NCBI GenBank assembly: GCA_028713675.1
Contig: JAQTNV010000004.1
Span: 1 to 64,000, forward strand
DNA length: 64,000 nt
Reading direction: 5' to 3'
Origin: a bacterium
Lineage (GTDB): Bacteria; Desulfobacterota; JAPLJL01
Below, in pieces: positions 24,970 through 32,930 of the stretch. The notes under the pieces are model-generated. The model did not search any database. It saw nothing but the letters and a program-made list of their open reading frames with translations, and was not told the origin of the DNA. The translations under genes and the position numbers were made by a program. How positions within the stretch are numbered: position 1 is the first letter of the stretch; every line of letters starts with the position of its first letter.

Positions 24970-26739
24970 TTAACTGACCAAGAAGATCAAGCCCAAAACC
25001 AGCAGGGCCAGGATCACCGCCACGATGATGGTGGAACGGACATAAAGAAGCCCGCGGGGTTTTTTCCGTTTGCTTTCAAAAAGGGCGTTGACCAGTTTGG
25101 GATAAATGTTGAGCCGGCCTTTTTTCTTGACCCAGGGTTCGAGCCGCTTAAGAATGAAGTCCGGGCACATGGCGACTCCGCTTTGGGCGAGCTTAAGCAT
25201 CAGGCGAAGATCTTCGATCGAGCCGATCAGCCTGGGAATGCTGGTCCATCCGCGCTGGAAAAGAAAATCAAAAATCGCGTTGAGCAGGTCTTTCTGGACC
25301 GCGAAGGCGAAATTTACCCAGCCGTCTTCAGCCCACATGATTTGCTTGGCCCGGAAGAGACGCTCGCGCAGGTCATCCCGATTTTCCCGGCCCAGGCCGG
25401 CGAAAGCCGGTTCCAGCTTGTCGATCGGAAAGGTGCTGATTTTCCGGAGCGCTCCGTCATAGAATTCAAAAATGATGGCGGCAAAAGGTTTGTCGCCATC
25501 CACGATGACCAGGGCGTAGCGGGCGCTCAGACCGGCGAGGCCGAGTCCGTCCACCAGGAGATCGGGCAGATCCTGGTCCGGGATCCGGGTGATGTCGTAG
25601 CCGATCAGCTTGCCCCAGAAACGGATGCGTTCCTTGAGGAAAAAAGGACGGGGGGAGAGATTCCACCAGGTCCCGAAATTTTTGATGAAGGTAAAAAGCT
25701 TGCGATAAAGGATGAACATGTCCAGGCGGCGCAGGGGGAAGGGACGGGAGAGGTATTCGTAGAGAAGGTTGAGAGCGGGATCGGCGGCCAGCGCGAGCGA
25801 AAGCGGGGCGCCGGTTTTCTCGGAGAGGTGGCGGGCGAATCCCTTCAGGTCGCTCCCGTGGTAGCTTTCGACCATATCCTGATTGAGGACGAGTTCGTAA
25901 GGGTGGGAGAGACTCAAGTTGATCGCCACCTTGTAATCACGTCCCACCAGGCCGAGCACCACCCGGGGTTCGGAGGGATATTCTTCCTCTCCGGAATCTT
26001 CCGGAATCTCCCCGGAGGGAAGATGGGCGTGGTTGTATTGAATGATCTCATCGTGGATGACCTCCCGGATCCGGGCGAAGATGTGCGGTTCGGGGATAAA
26101 TTCTATCCATTGTTCCGCATAGGCCTTTTTGATCGCGTCCCAGTAACCTTCCAGGAGATCCCGGAAACTCCGGTTTGCCTCGAAACGCTCCAGGACGTCG
26201 CGGAAGGGACCGAAAAACTGGATATTGGCGATTTTGACCCAGTTGACCCCGAGATTTAGCTCCTTCTGAAAATTCTCATTGAGATATTGGGTGAGGTAGT
26301 GGGTGTCGTTGTTTCCGATCATTTCCAGGACTTTCGGGGTCCAGGCGCCCTGGGGGTCGAGGGGGGTCAGGGAAATGAAGTTGTTCAGGCGGGCTTCCTC
26401 GATATAGGCTTTCAGGATTCTTTTCCGGTCCGAGCTCAGGATGATGGTGAAGAGGTTGCAGGGCTCGCCGACGAGGAGGTTGACGCCGTCCCGCATCAGG
26501 AAAAAGGCACCGCGGTAGTCAACCCGGAAGGGGGTGAGGGGTATCTCGACGGTGGACTGGTCCGCGGGAATGGGCTTGCCTGCGGCGGCCAGGGCCGCCA
26601 CCTCGCACATGTGCTCCCAGGGCTTTTTGACCTTTTCCCGGGCCCAGCCGATCAGGTCATCTTCCGGGTAATTCTTAAAAATCAGCGTGCTGGATCGCCG
26701 AAAACTGGTTTTTGGTTCCAAGGTGTTTTCCGCTTTCAT
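24970..26739 (-). CDS. Tail-anchored protein of unknown family
   Basis: The protein has 589 residues and I recognise no domain. The N-terminus is polar (KNYPEDDLIGWAREKVKKPW). The middle is a mixed alpha/beta region with DVLERFEANRSFRDLLEGYW and an acidic loop GEIPEDSGEEEYPSEP (about 240). Later segments include YALVIVDGDKPFAAIIFEFY. Residues 569-589 form a single hydrophobic helix (TIIVAVILALLVLGLIFLVS) preceded by RKKPRGLLYVR and ending the chain, so the bulk should be cytoplasmic and tail-anchored in the inner membrane. AAGGGG lies inside the DUF362 stop region and the ATG follows two bases later, so it is translated in a coupled way with the DUF362 gene. Confidence 0.75.
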   Translation of the reverse strand: MKAENTLEPKTSFRRSSTLIFKNYPEDDLIGWAREKVKKPWEHMCEVAALAAAGKPIPADQSTVEIPLTPFRVDYRGAFFLMRDGVNLLVGEPCNLFTIILSSDRKRILKAYIEEARLNNFISLTPLDPQGAWTPKVLEMIGNNDTHYLTQYLNENFQKELNLGVNWVKIANIQFFGPFRDVLERFEANRSFRDLLEGYWDAIKKAYAEQWIEFIPEPHIFARIREVIHDEIIQYNHAHLPSGEIPEDSGEEEYPSEPRVVLGLVGRDYKVAINLSLSHPYELVLNQDMVESYHGSDLKGFARHLSEKTGAPLSLALAADPALNLLYEYLSRPFPLRRLDMFILYRKLFTFIKNFGTWWNLSPRPFFLKERIRFWGKLIGYDITRIPDQDLPDLLVDGLGLAGLSARYALVIVDGDKPFAAIIFEFYDGALRKISTFPIDKLEPAFAGLGRENRDDLRERLFRAKQIMWAEDGWVNFAFAVQKDLLNAIFDFLFQRGWTSIPRLIGSIEDLRLMLKLAQSGVAMCPDFILKRLEPWVKKKGRLNIYPKLVNALFESKRKKPRGLLYVRSTIIVAVILALLVLGLIFLVS

Positions 26740-26741
26740 GG

Positions 26742-28247
26742 CTACCCCTTCTGCTCAGGTTCCACCCCGGCCTCCCGGAGGATCCGGTCAACTTCCGGGT
26801 CGGTCTTGCGGAGGATCTGTCCCTTGATTGATTCGTTGGCCGCGTAAATGTACCGGGGAGGTTTGGATTCCTGGATTTCCCGGGAGTACTTGCGGGCCCA
26901 TTCCCGGTCGAAGTTCCAGCGGCGGGGATTCTTTTCCAGGGAAATGCCTTCGGCAAAAGTGATCTGGTCGGCCTCGACCACGCTGACTGCGTCCCCCAGC
27001 GCGGCCATGGGATCGTACCCCTCCACCAGGTGGGCCATGCTCCGGATCCATTCCAGCTGGACCGGGACGCAGCCCTTGACATCGATATACCCTTTCCGGG
27101 GCTTCCACCAGGGGCCGATCATCTGGGGCCGCCGGCGGTACTGGTAATGCCAGGTGGAATAAATGGCGCAATCGCCGAAAACCAGGATAAAAGCTTTCTC
27201 GGGAGGCGGAGGGGGGTTGTCCCCGACCATGATGTAGATGGGGCCGAGTTCGCGTTCCATTTTCTTGAACAGGATGTGGCTCAAGTCAATCAAATAGCGG
27301 ACGATCATCTGGCAGCCACCGTGGCAGACGTCCCCGGCCAGGATCCTGATCCCGTAATAGGGCCGGTCGGTGTCCGGGTGCCAGAGGGCCCGCTTGAAAT
27401 GCCGGCGGTGCTGGAGGATATTTTCCCCGACCACCTGGATCTGGTTCATGTCCCCGATCCCCAGGCCGCGTTTATGGGCGATCCGGGTGAGGGGACATTC
27501 CAGGTTCTCGAATCCCATCAGGGCCTCGACCGTGGCGTCGCAGGCGACGGAATCGGCGCTCGCGACCACCAGCTTCATTTCGACGATATCGCCGAAAGCG
27601 GGGCCCTGGCCTTCCATGGCGTGGAACATATCGGTTACGCAGAGATGGGGTTTGCTGATGGCGTAGATGTCCACGAATTTTTCCCAAAGGCTGGAGTTGC
27701 CGAAAGGCCGGCCCCGGTGGTGGCGGGCCTTGTCTTCATCGGGGAGAATTCCATGGCTGTTCTTCAGACCCAGGGTGGTCAGGCAGGCTTCATGGGTCTT
27801 GGCGACCGGGACCGTAATCCAGACATCCGCATCCACGAGGGACTTGGGGATGTGGATGTCTTTCAGGCAGTAATTGTCTCCCCGGAAGCGGTAGACCCAG
27901 TCCTCCTCGTCGAAAAAAATAACTTTCATCCCGATGTCTTCCAGCGCCCGGTCATAGCCGATGATGCCCATCTGAATCCGGGGTGGCATCCCGCAGACGG
28001 AGTTTTCGCCCACCCAGACCTCCTTGGCGCCGGCTTCCTTGCAGAGCAGGTACAAGCCCTTCAGGGTGTCGATGTGGGTGATCTGGGCCCCGCCCTGGGC
28101 CGCCATGATATTCGGCTTCAGGAGGACCTTGTGACCCGGTTTGACCCATTGCTGGATGCCGCCCAGGGCGGCGAAGGCCTTGCGGACGCATTCGATCCGG
28201 TTATTCCCGTATCCGATGCCGACTTTGGCCTTCAGATTGTTTTCCAT
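26742..28247 (-). CDS. DUF362 domain protein
   Basis: This 501-residue protein carries the DUF362 pattern: NRIECVRKAFAALGG, KPGHKVLLKPNIMA (about 36-49), AKEVWVGENSVCG, DVWITVPVAKTHEACLTTLG (about 134-153), FGDIVEMKLVVASADSVACD (about 217-236) and the later VEADQITFAEGISLEKNP. Many DUF362 proteins carry a C-terminal ferredoxin domain, but here no CxxCxxC pair is seen; the C-terminus is instead a charged helix. The family is widespread in anaerobes and its activity is unknown to me. GGGGGG lies ahead of the ATG. It is the first gene of a two-gene unit with the tail-anchored protein. Confidence 0.88.
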   Translation of the reverse strand: MENNLKAKVGIGYGNNRIECVRKAFAALGGIQQWVKPGHKVLLKPNIMAAQGGAQITHIDTLKGLYLLCKEAGAKEVWVGENSVCGMPPRIQMGIIGYDRALEDIGMKVIFFDEEDWVYRFRGDNYCLKDIHIPKSLVDADVWITVPVAKTHEACLTTLGLKNSHGILPDEDKARHHRGRPFGNSSLWEKFVDIYAISKPHLCVTDMFHAMEGQGPAFGDIVEMKLVVASADSVACDATVEALMGFENLECPLTRIAHKRGLGIGDMNQIQVVGENILQHRRHFKRALWHPDTDRPYYGIRILAGDVCHGGCQMIVRYLIDLSHILFKKMERELGPIYIMVGDNPPPPPEKAFILVFGDCAIYSTWHYQYRRRPQMIGPWWKPRKGYIDVKGCVPVQLEWIRSMAHLVEGYDPMAALGDAVSVVEADQITFAEGISLEKNPRRWNFDREWARKYSREIQESKPPRYIYAANESIKGQILRKTDPEVDRILREAGVEPEQKG

Positions 28248-28340
28248 TGTTTACCCCCCCGTGAAAAGAATGATTTATTGTATATATAAAAAACAAGATT
28301 ATCCAGTTTGCTCCTGCAATCGGAAAACGGCCCCGGTCTG

Positions 28341-28370
28341 TTGACACGGGGTCGGGTTAGTTCATACATT
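28341..28370 (+). promoter_or_regulatory. Sigma70-type promoter of coaE, leaderless
   Basis: TTGACA at 28341-28346, an 18-bp spacer and TACATT at 28365-28370 place the start of transcription at about 28377, exactly the GTG start codon of coaE. No ribosome binding site precedes that codon. Confidence 0.65.
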
Positions 28371-28376
28371 ATTCCC

Positions 28377-28973
28377 GTGAAGATAATCGGGATAACCGGA
28401 GGAATCGGGAGCGGAAAAAGTCTTGTTTCCAAAATGATCCGGGAGCGGGGATTCCCGGTGGTTGATCTCGATAAACTCGCCCACGAGATAATCGAACCGG
28501 GGAAACCCGCTTACGAGAAGATTGTTTCCCGCTTTGGCGGGGAGATCCTGGATCGAGACCGCCGGGTGGAAAGGCGGAAACTCGCGGCGGTGGTTTTCAG
28601 TGATGCCGAGGCCCGGAAGGAACTGGAGGCCATCACCCATCCGGAGATTTCCCGGCTCCTCCTGGAAAAAATCGAGGGATACCGTTCCGCCGGAACCGGA
28701 ATGCTTTTCCTGGAAATTCCCCTGCTTTTTGAAACCGGGATGGATTCCTGGATCCGCCCGGTAATCGCGGTGAAATGTCCGGTGGGGGTCTGCCTGCTCC
28801 GATTGGAGGACCGGGACGGTTTTTCCGTTTCCGAGTCCCAGGCCCGGATGAAAGCCCAGATGGATCCGGAAGAAAAAGCCCGGCGGGCTGATTTCGTGAT
28901 TGACAATTCCGGCAGCCTGGAGGAAACCCGGGCCCGGGTTGAGAAAATCCTGAATGAATTGGCGAGTCAGTAG
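28377..28973 (+). CDS. coaE: Dephospho-CoA kinase
   Basis: The protein has about 198 residues from GTG 28377, where the family sequence begins (KIIGITGGIGSGKS, P-loop at about 7-14). It has VVDLDKLAHE (about 32-41), ITHPEI and EIPLLFETGM (about 114-123). It phosphorylates dephospho-CoA in the last step of CoA synthesis. The frame extends upstream to 28308, but that region holds the promoter and lacks similarity. The CoA-transferase gene follows 31 bp downstream. Confidence 0.95.
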   Translation: MKIIGITGGIGSGKSLVSKMIRERGFPVVDLDKLAHEIIEPGKPAYEKIVSRFGGEILDRDRRVERRKLAAVVFSDAEARKELEAITHPEISRLLLEKIEGYRSAGTGMLFLEIPLLFETGMDSWIRPVIAVKCPVGVCLLRLEDRDGFSVSESQARMKAQMDPEEKARRADFVIDNSGSLEETRARVEKILNELASQ

Positions 28974-29004
28974 GCCGGCCGGTTGTTTAACGAGGAGGAA
29001 ATGA

Positions 29005-30786
29005 GTGGATCCGAGGTTTGAAAAAATAATCAACGAAACCTTCCGGATTGATTCCCACGAAGGCACCGATAAGGTCGGGGACCTAAAATCCATCGTGGCC
29101 CGATGCGTGGAGCCGGGGATGACCATCCATGCTTTAACCACCCATCTGATCCCGTTCGCCTCGTCCAACGAAATTATCCGGCAGTTTCATGACCGGGATC
29201 CCAAATTCACCTTAATTACGCTAGGTTCGCTCGGACACGCCTTCTGCATGATCCATTTCAAGATGCTGAAGAAACTGATCACCACCTTCGCCGGGGACGT
29301 TTACCCGACTCCCGGGCCCAGCAAGGTTTTCCTGAAAGCCTATCTTGAGAAGTCGGTTGAGTTCGAAAACTGGTCCATCCTGGCGCTCTCGGAAATGCTC
29401 CTAGCCGGGGCCATGGGGGTTCCCTTTCTCCCCATCCGCTCGATCGGCGGGAGTTCGATGGCCGAGGAAAACCGCGAAAGCTACGCGGAGATCGATAACC
29501 CGTTCGAGCCGGGCGGGGAAAAGGTCAATCTGGTCCGGGCCATGGTTCCCGATCTGGTCCTGGTGCACGGCTGGGCGGCCGACCGGGCCGGAAACACTAT
29601 CCTGGCGCCGCCGTATTCTGAGGGGATCTGGGGGGCGTTGTCCGCAAGGAAGGGCGCCATCGTGACCGTGGAAAAGATCGTGGATACGGATTTCATCCGG
29701 CGGTATTCCCACCTGGTCCGCCTACCGGGGATATATGTCTCCGGGGTGGCCGAAGCCCCGTTCGGCGGACACCCGGGGGGAATGGTCAACCTGGGGATTC
29801 CCGAGTTTGACAGCTACGCGGAGGATTACGATTTCATCATCGATTTCCGGGAAGCCACCCAGAAAAGAGAAACCTTCGAAAAATGGATCGAGAAATGGAT
29901 CCTAGGCCCCGGGAGCCATGACGGCTATTTGCAGAAGCTGGGATCCGATCACCTGGCCGAGCTCCGGGGGCTCGGCCGGCCCGACGCCTGGAGGTCTGAG
30001 CTGGAGACCTTTGCGGAGAAACTGCCGCTGGTCCCGGAATGTACCGAGAACGAACAGCTGACCGTGACCTCGACCCGGATCATCATGGAAAAGGTCAGGA
30101 AACACGGCTTTAAGTCCGTCCTGGCAGGGATCGGCGCCTCCACGCTTTCTTCCTGGATGGCATACTATTTTTTGAAGCGGCAGGGGGTGCCGGTGGACCT
30201 GATCGCCGAAATCGGCCTCTTCGGGTATGCTCCCCGGCCGGGGAGCCCGTTCCTGTTTAACTTCGGGACTTTTCCCACTGTGAAAATGGCGATGGATTCA
30301 TTTACCTCCCTGGGGACACTGGTATCCAATCCCAACAGCCATTGCCTGGGGGTCCTGGGGGCAGGGCAGGTGGACCGAATGGGGAATATTAATTCTACCA
30401 AAATCCCCGATATTTATTACCTGGTAGGTTCAGGCGGGGCCGATGACGTGATGAGCACGGCGGAAGAGGTGATCCTGATCTGCAGCCAGGGAACGAGCAG
30501 GCTGGTGGAAAAGGTGCCTTATGTAACCGGCCCAGGCCGGAGAGTGAAGACCCTGATTACCAACCTGGGGGTATACCGGAGAGAATCGGTAAAAGAAGAA
30601 TTGAAATTGTCCGGTTATTTCCGGGGAAAAGAGGGGGAAAAAGAAGAAGAACTGGTCAGAAAAATCAGGGAAACCTGCGGATGGGACCTCCAGGTTAATT
30701 CCGGTCTTGAGGCCATCGAATCGCCTACGCTGGACGAAGTCCTGACCCTCCGCCTCCTCGACCCGCGCCGGAGCTTTATCGGCTGA
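29005..30786 (+). CDS. Fused two-domain class I CoA-transferase
   Basis: This 593-residue protein joins the alpha (about 1-310) and beta (about 340-593) subunits of a glutaconate-CoA-transferase/IpdAB-type enzyme. Alpha features: CVEPGMTIHALTTHLIPFAS, MLLAGAMGVPFLPIRSIGGS and LVLVHGWAADRAGNTI. Beta features: VLAGIGASTLSSWMAYYFLK, LIAEIGLFGYAP with the putative catalytic Glu (about 405), and HCLGVLGAGQVDRMGNINST. The family transfers CoA between acids or, in IpdAB, opens a ring. The start is GTG after GAGGAGG, although an out-of-frame ATG lies close. Its substrate is unknown; other acyl-CoA genes are near. Confidence 0.88.
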   Translation: MDPRFEKIINETFRIDSHEGTDKVGDLKSIVARCVEPGMTIHALTTHLIPFASSNEIIRQFHDRDPKFTLITLGSLGHAFCMIHFKMLKKLITTFAGDVYPTPGPSKVFLKAYLEKSVEFENWSILALSEMLLAGAMGVPFLPIRSIGGSSMAEENRESYAEIDNPFEPGGEKVNLVRAMVPDLVLVHGWAADRAGNTILAPPYSEGIWGALSARKGAIVTVEKIVDTDFIRRYSHLVRLPGIYVSGVAEAPFGGHPGGMVNLGIPEFDSYAEDYDFIIDFREATQKRETFEKWIEKWILGPGSHDGYLQKLGSDHLAELRGLGRPDAWRSELETFAEKLPLVPECTENEQLTVTSTRIIMEKVRKHGFKSVLAGIGASTLSSWMAYYFLKRQGVPVDLIAEIGLFGYAPRPGSPFLFNFGTFPTVKMAMDSFTSLGTLVSNPNSHCLGVLGAGQVDRMGNINSTKIPDIYYLVGSGGADDVMSTAEEVILICSQGTSRLVEKVPYVTGPGRRVKTLITNLGVYRRESVKEELKLSGYFRGKEGEKEEELVRKIRETCGWDLQVNSGLEAIESPTLDEVLTLRLLDPRRSFIG

Positions 30787-30834
30787 TACTTCGACTGATC
30801 CCGATCCGATCCTATTTTTTATATTCAAATCCTG

Positions 30835-30863
30835 TTGGCTAATAGTCAGGATTTGTGTATAAT
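30835..30863 (+). promoter_or_regulatory. Promoter of the FN3/P460 lipoprotein gene
   Basis: TTGGCT at 30835-30840, a 17-bp spacer and perfect TATAAT at 30858-30863. The start of transcription is expected near 30870, about 40 bp before the ATG. Confidence 0.65.
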
Positions 30864-30911
30864 TACATCTCTTCCGCAATTTAATTTCTCGAAAAAAGAA
30901 AGGTGGGGAAT

Positions 30912-31748
30912 ATGGCCAGGGGGAAAGAAATCTTTGGTTTCACCGGGTTTTTGTTGATATTTTCTTTGGTTATAGGGGTGGGGTGCGGAGGGGGATCCAA
31001 GGGTTCGGTCCCGGCTTCCCCGGCAAATCTTTCAGCCAGGATTGCTTCCACTACCGAGATTGATTTGAGTTGGCAGGATAACGCAATTGACGAACAGGGA
31101 TTCAAACTCGAAAGGAAAATCGGTGACGCCGGGTCATATGGGGTGCATGCCACCACTTCCGCCAACAGCGTCGATTTTACCGACTCGGGATTGACCCCCG
31201 CAACCAAGTACATCTACCGGATTTCCGCTTATAATCAAGCTGGTGATTCAACTTATTCCAATGAAGTTACCGCCCAGACTTTCAGCCATGACATTGTTAA
31301 TCAGGATATTGATATGCAGGCATCGGATTTCGAGTGCCTCAAGAACATGAACTATATCGGACCCTACTACCTCACCAACAAGTTAGGGGCGGATAACTTG
31401 GCCGATGCCTTAAGTATTGCCAATTATCCTCAAGGGGGAACTTTCCCGCCCGGCACGATCATCCAACTTATCCCGCTGGAAGCGATGGTAAAACGGGTCA
31501 AAGGTTGGAATCCGGCAACCAACGACTGGGAGTTTTTTGCCTTGGCGGTAACCGGCACCACTACTACCATCAAAAGCAGGGGAGCCGAACATACTAAAAA
31601 TTTTGCTAATTTAAATTGCTTTGACTGCCATAAAAAAGCGGCAACTAAATGGGATCTTGTCTGTGGTGATAACCACGGCTGCGATCCCCTGCCGGCGACC
31701 GACGCAATGATCAAGGCATTTCAGGACGCTGATTCGAGATGCCCGTGA
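30912..31748 (+). CDS. Lipoprotein with FN3 domain and P460-like cytochrome domain
   Basis: The protein has about 278 residues. A lipoprotein signal (LVIGVGCGGG, Cys about 26) is followed by a fibronectin type III domain (about 35-120: SPANLSARIASTTEIDLSW ... YIYRISAYNQAGDSTYSNEV). The C-terminal domain has FPPGTIIQLIP and a single haem c site CFDCH (about 233-237), in the arrangement of cytochrome P460-type domains. P460 proteins oxidise hydroxylamine or detoxify NO; other members are plain monohaem cytochromes. The chain ends shortly after the haem site (DADSRCP). The ATG at 30912 has AGGTGG 6 bp upstream; a GTG at 30903 is less likely. Confidence 0.75.
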   Translation: MARGKEIFGFTGFLLIFSLVIGVGCGGGSKGSVPASPANLSARIASTTEIDLSWQDNAIDEQGFKLERKIGDAGSYGVHATTSANSVDFTDSGLTPATKYIYRISAYNQAGDSTYSNEVTAQTFSHDIVNQDIDMQASDFECLKNMNYIGPYYLTNKLGADNLADALSIANYPQGGTFPPGTIIQLIPLEAMVKRVKGWNPATNDWEFFALAVTGTTTTIKSRGAEHTKNFANLNCFDCHKKAATKWDLVCGDNHGCDPLPATDAMIKAFQDADSRCP

Positions 31749-31754
31749 CAAATA

Positions 31755-31782
31755 GCATAGAGCAAAGGGCATAGAGCAAAAC
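31755..31782. repeat. Heptamer tandem array (GCATAGA/GCAAAGG), 4 units
   Basis: Units GCATAGA, GCAAAGG, GCATAGA, GCAAAAC follow the lipoprotein stop codon, matching the arrays at 13.9 and 14.5 kb. Confidence 0.88.
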
Positions 31783-31804
31783 TAAATACAAAAAACGCGG
31801 TAAT

Positions 31805-31836
31805 AAAAAAGGAGCCCGGAAACGGGCTCCTTTTTT
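31805..31836. terminator. Bidirectional Rho-independent terminator
   Basis: The stem AAAAAAGGAGCCCG / CGGGCTCCTTTTTT with GAAA loop has T tracts in both directions. It closes the lipoprotein gene and the leftward thiolase-fold/DUF35 operon. Confidence 0.93.
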
Positions 31837-31882
31837 TAGGACGATATTTTGCTAACTTGCCATTTCACTCTTTCATTTTTCT

Positions 31883-32359
31883 TTACCCGGTGTAGTGGGT
31901 GAAGTATTGAATGTCTGAGATCGCCCCCTGGGTCTGGTCCTGCCATTTCACCTGGACCTTGATTCCCTCCTTGATATCCTGGGGCTCGATATCGGCGATC
32001 GGCATAAAGATGGTGGAATCCGCGCCTTCGAGCTTGATCGCGCCGATAAATTGGGGTTCGTCCAGGTCCACGAATTTGCTCGAAGCGTCCAGCTGGACGT
32101 AGGCCTTGGTGAACCCGACCAGGATTCCCTTGCCCGAGAGCCTGACCAGGTCTTTTTCTTCGATCTTGGCGTCGCACTGGAAGCAGCGGTTTCGGGGCGG
32201 GACATAGGTGTAGCCGCACCGCGGGCACTTGGCGGCCCAGATTTCCTTCTTGGCCAGCGATTTGATGAATTTCTCCATTAAAATACCGGTGGACCAGCAG
32301 AACCCGGCCGCGTAGGGCAGGGTATTGGTCTCAACCGCCTGGATTCTTTCCGCCTTCAT
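31883..32359 (-). CDS. DUF35 Zn-ribbon/OB-fold protein (operon gene 4)
   Basis: The protein has 158 residues. After an N-terminal helix region (about 1-40) comes a rubredoxin-like Zn ribbon CPRCGYTYVPPRNRCFQC (about 46-63), then an OB-fold domain (GKGILVGFTKAYVQLD, FIGAIKLEGADSTIFMPIAD, IKEGIKVQVKW). DUF35 proteins partner thiolase-fold enzymes (for example BbsA with BbsB, and the HMG-CoA synthase complex of archaea), binding acyl-CoA or shaping the active site. AGGAG precedes the ATG at 32359. It is the last gene of the four-gene unit, 57 bp after the other DUF35 gene. Confidence 0.9.
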   Translation of the reverse strand: MKAERIQAVETNTLPYAAGFCWSTGILMEKFIKSLAKKEIWAAKCPRCGYTYVPPRNRCFQCDAKIEEKDLVRLSGKGILVGFTKAYVQLDASSKFVDLDEPQFIGAIKLEGADSTIFMPIADIEPQDIKEGIKVQVKWQDQTQGAISDIQYFTHYTG

Positions 32360-32416
32360 TGGTATCTCCTCTCAGTTTTTGCCAATCCCTGAAAGTCCGA
32401 AAAATCTCCGCCCGGG

Positions 32417-32926
32417 TTATTCCTTGAGGGGCTCCACCCCTTCCAGGTCGCTGAGCTTGCCCTCGGGGTTCTCCACGAAGACCGCTTTCACCCGCATGCC
32501 GATATGAACCTGCTCCGGGCTGGAGTTGAGCAGGATGGTGTTGATGTTGGAATCCGCGCCGTCGAAGCGGACAAAGACCGGGACCAGGATGGCACCTTCC
32601 TGGATTATCCCGGCCTCGACCGGGTCCATCCCGATAATCTTATACTTGCCTTTCTCAATCGGGGGGCTGATCACGAAACAGGTAATGGTGCCTTTGTGAC
32701 TCACCACCATCCTTTTGTCCATCCTCCGGTGACAGCGCCCGCAGATGTTCCGGGGCTGGACGATCACCTTGCCGCAGCCCGGGCAGAGGGAGCCGATGAG
32801 TTTTTTCTCCTTCAAACCGTCCACGTATTCCTGGAGCTGGGTGGAGCCTTTATAGCGATAGGCCCCGATGTTCCAGGAGCCTTCCACCATCATGGTCTCG
32901 CGTCTTTGGTCTTTAAGGTATGCCAT
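32417..32926 (-). CDS. DUF35 Zn-ribbon/OB-fold protein (operon gene 3)
   Basis: The protein has 169 residues. The N-terminal part includes YKGSTQLQEYVDGLKEKKL, then the Zn ribbon CPGCGKVIVQPRNICGRC (about 48-65) and the OB fold (VVSHKGTITCFVISPP, AILVPVFVRFDGADSNINTI, VHIGMRVKAVFVENPEG). It is a paralogue of the neighbour, with the same domain order but a different N-terminus, which fits one DUF35 partner for each thiolase-fold protein. GGAGG precedes the ATG, which lies 4 bp after the stop of the second thiolase-fold gene. Confidence 0.9.
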   Translation of the reverse strand: MAYLKDQRRETMMVEGSWNIGAYRYKGSTQLQEYVDGLKEKKLIGSLCPGCGKVIVQPRNICGRCHRRMDKRMVVSHKGTITCFVISPPIEKGKYKIIGMDPVEAGIIQEGAILVPVFVRFDGADSNINTILLNSSPEQVHIGMRVKAVFVENPEGKLSDLEGVEPLKE

Positions 32927-32930
32927 GGTC

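Noticed and set aside
29001-29003. ATG at 29001 as start of the CoA-transferase
   Set aside because: It is out of frame with the long open frame, which begins at GTG 29005 after GAGGAGG.
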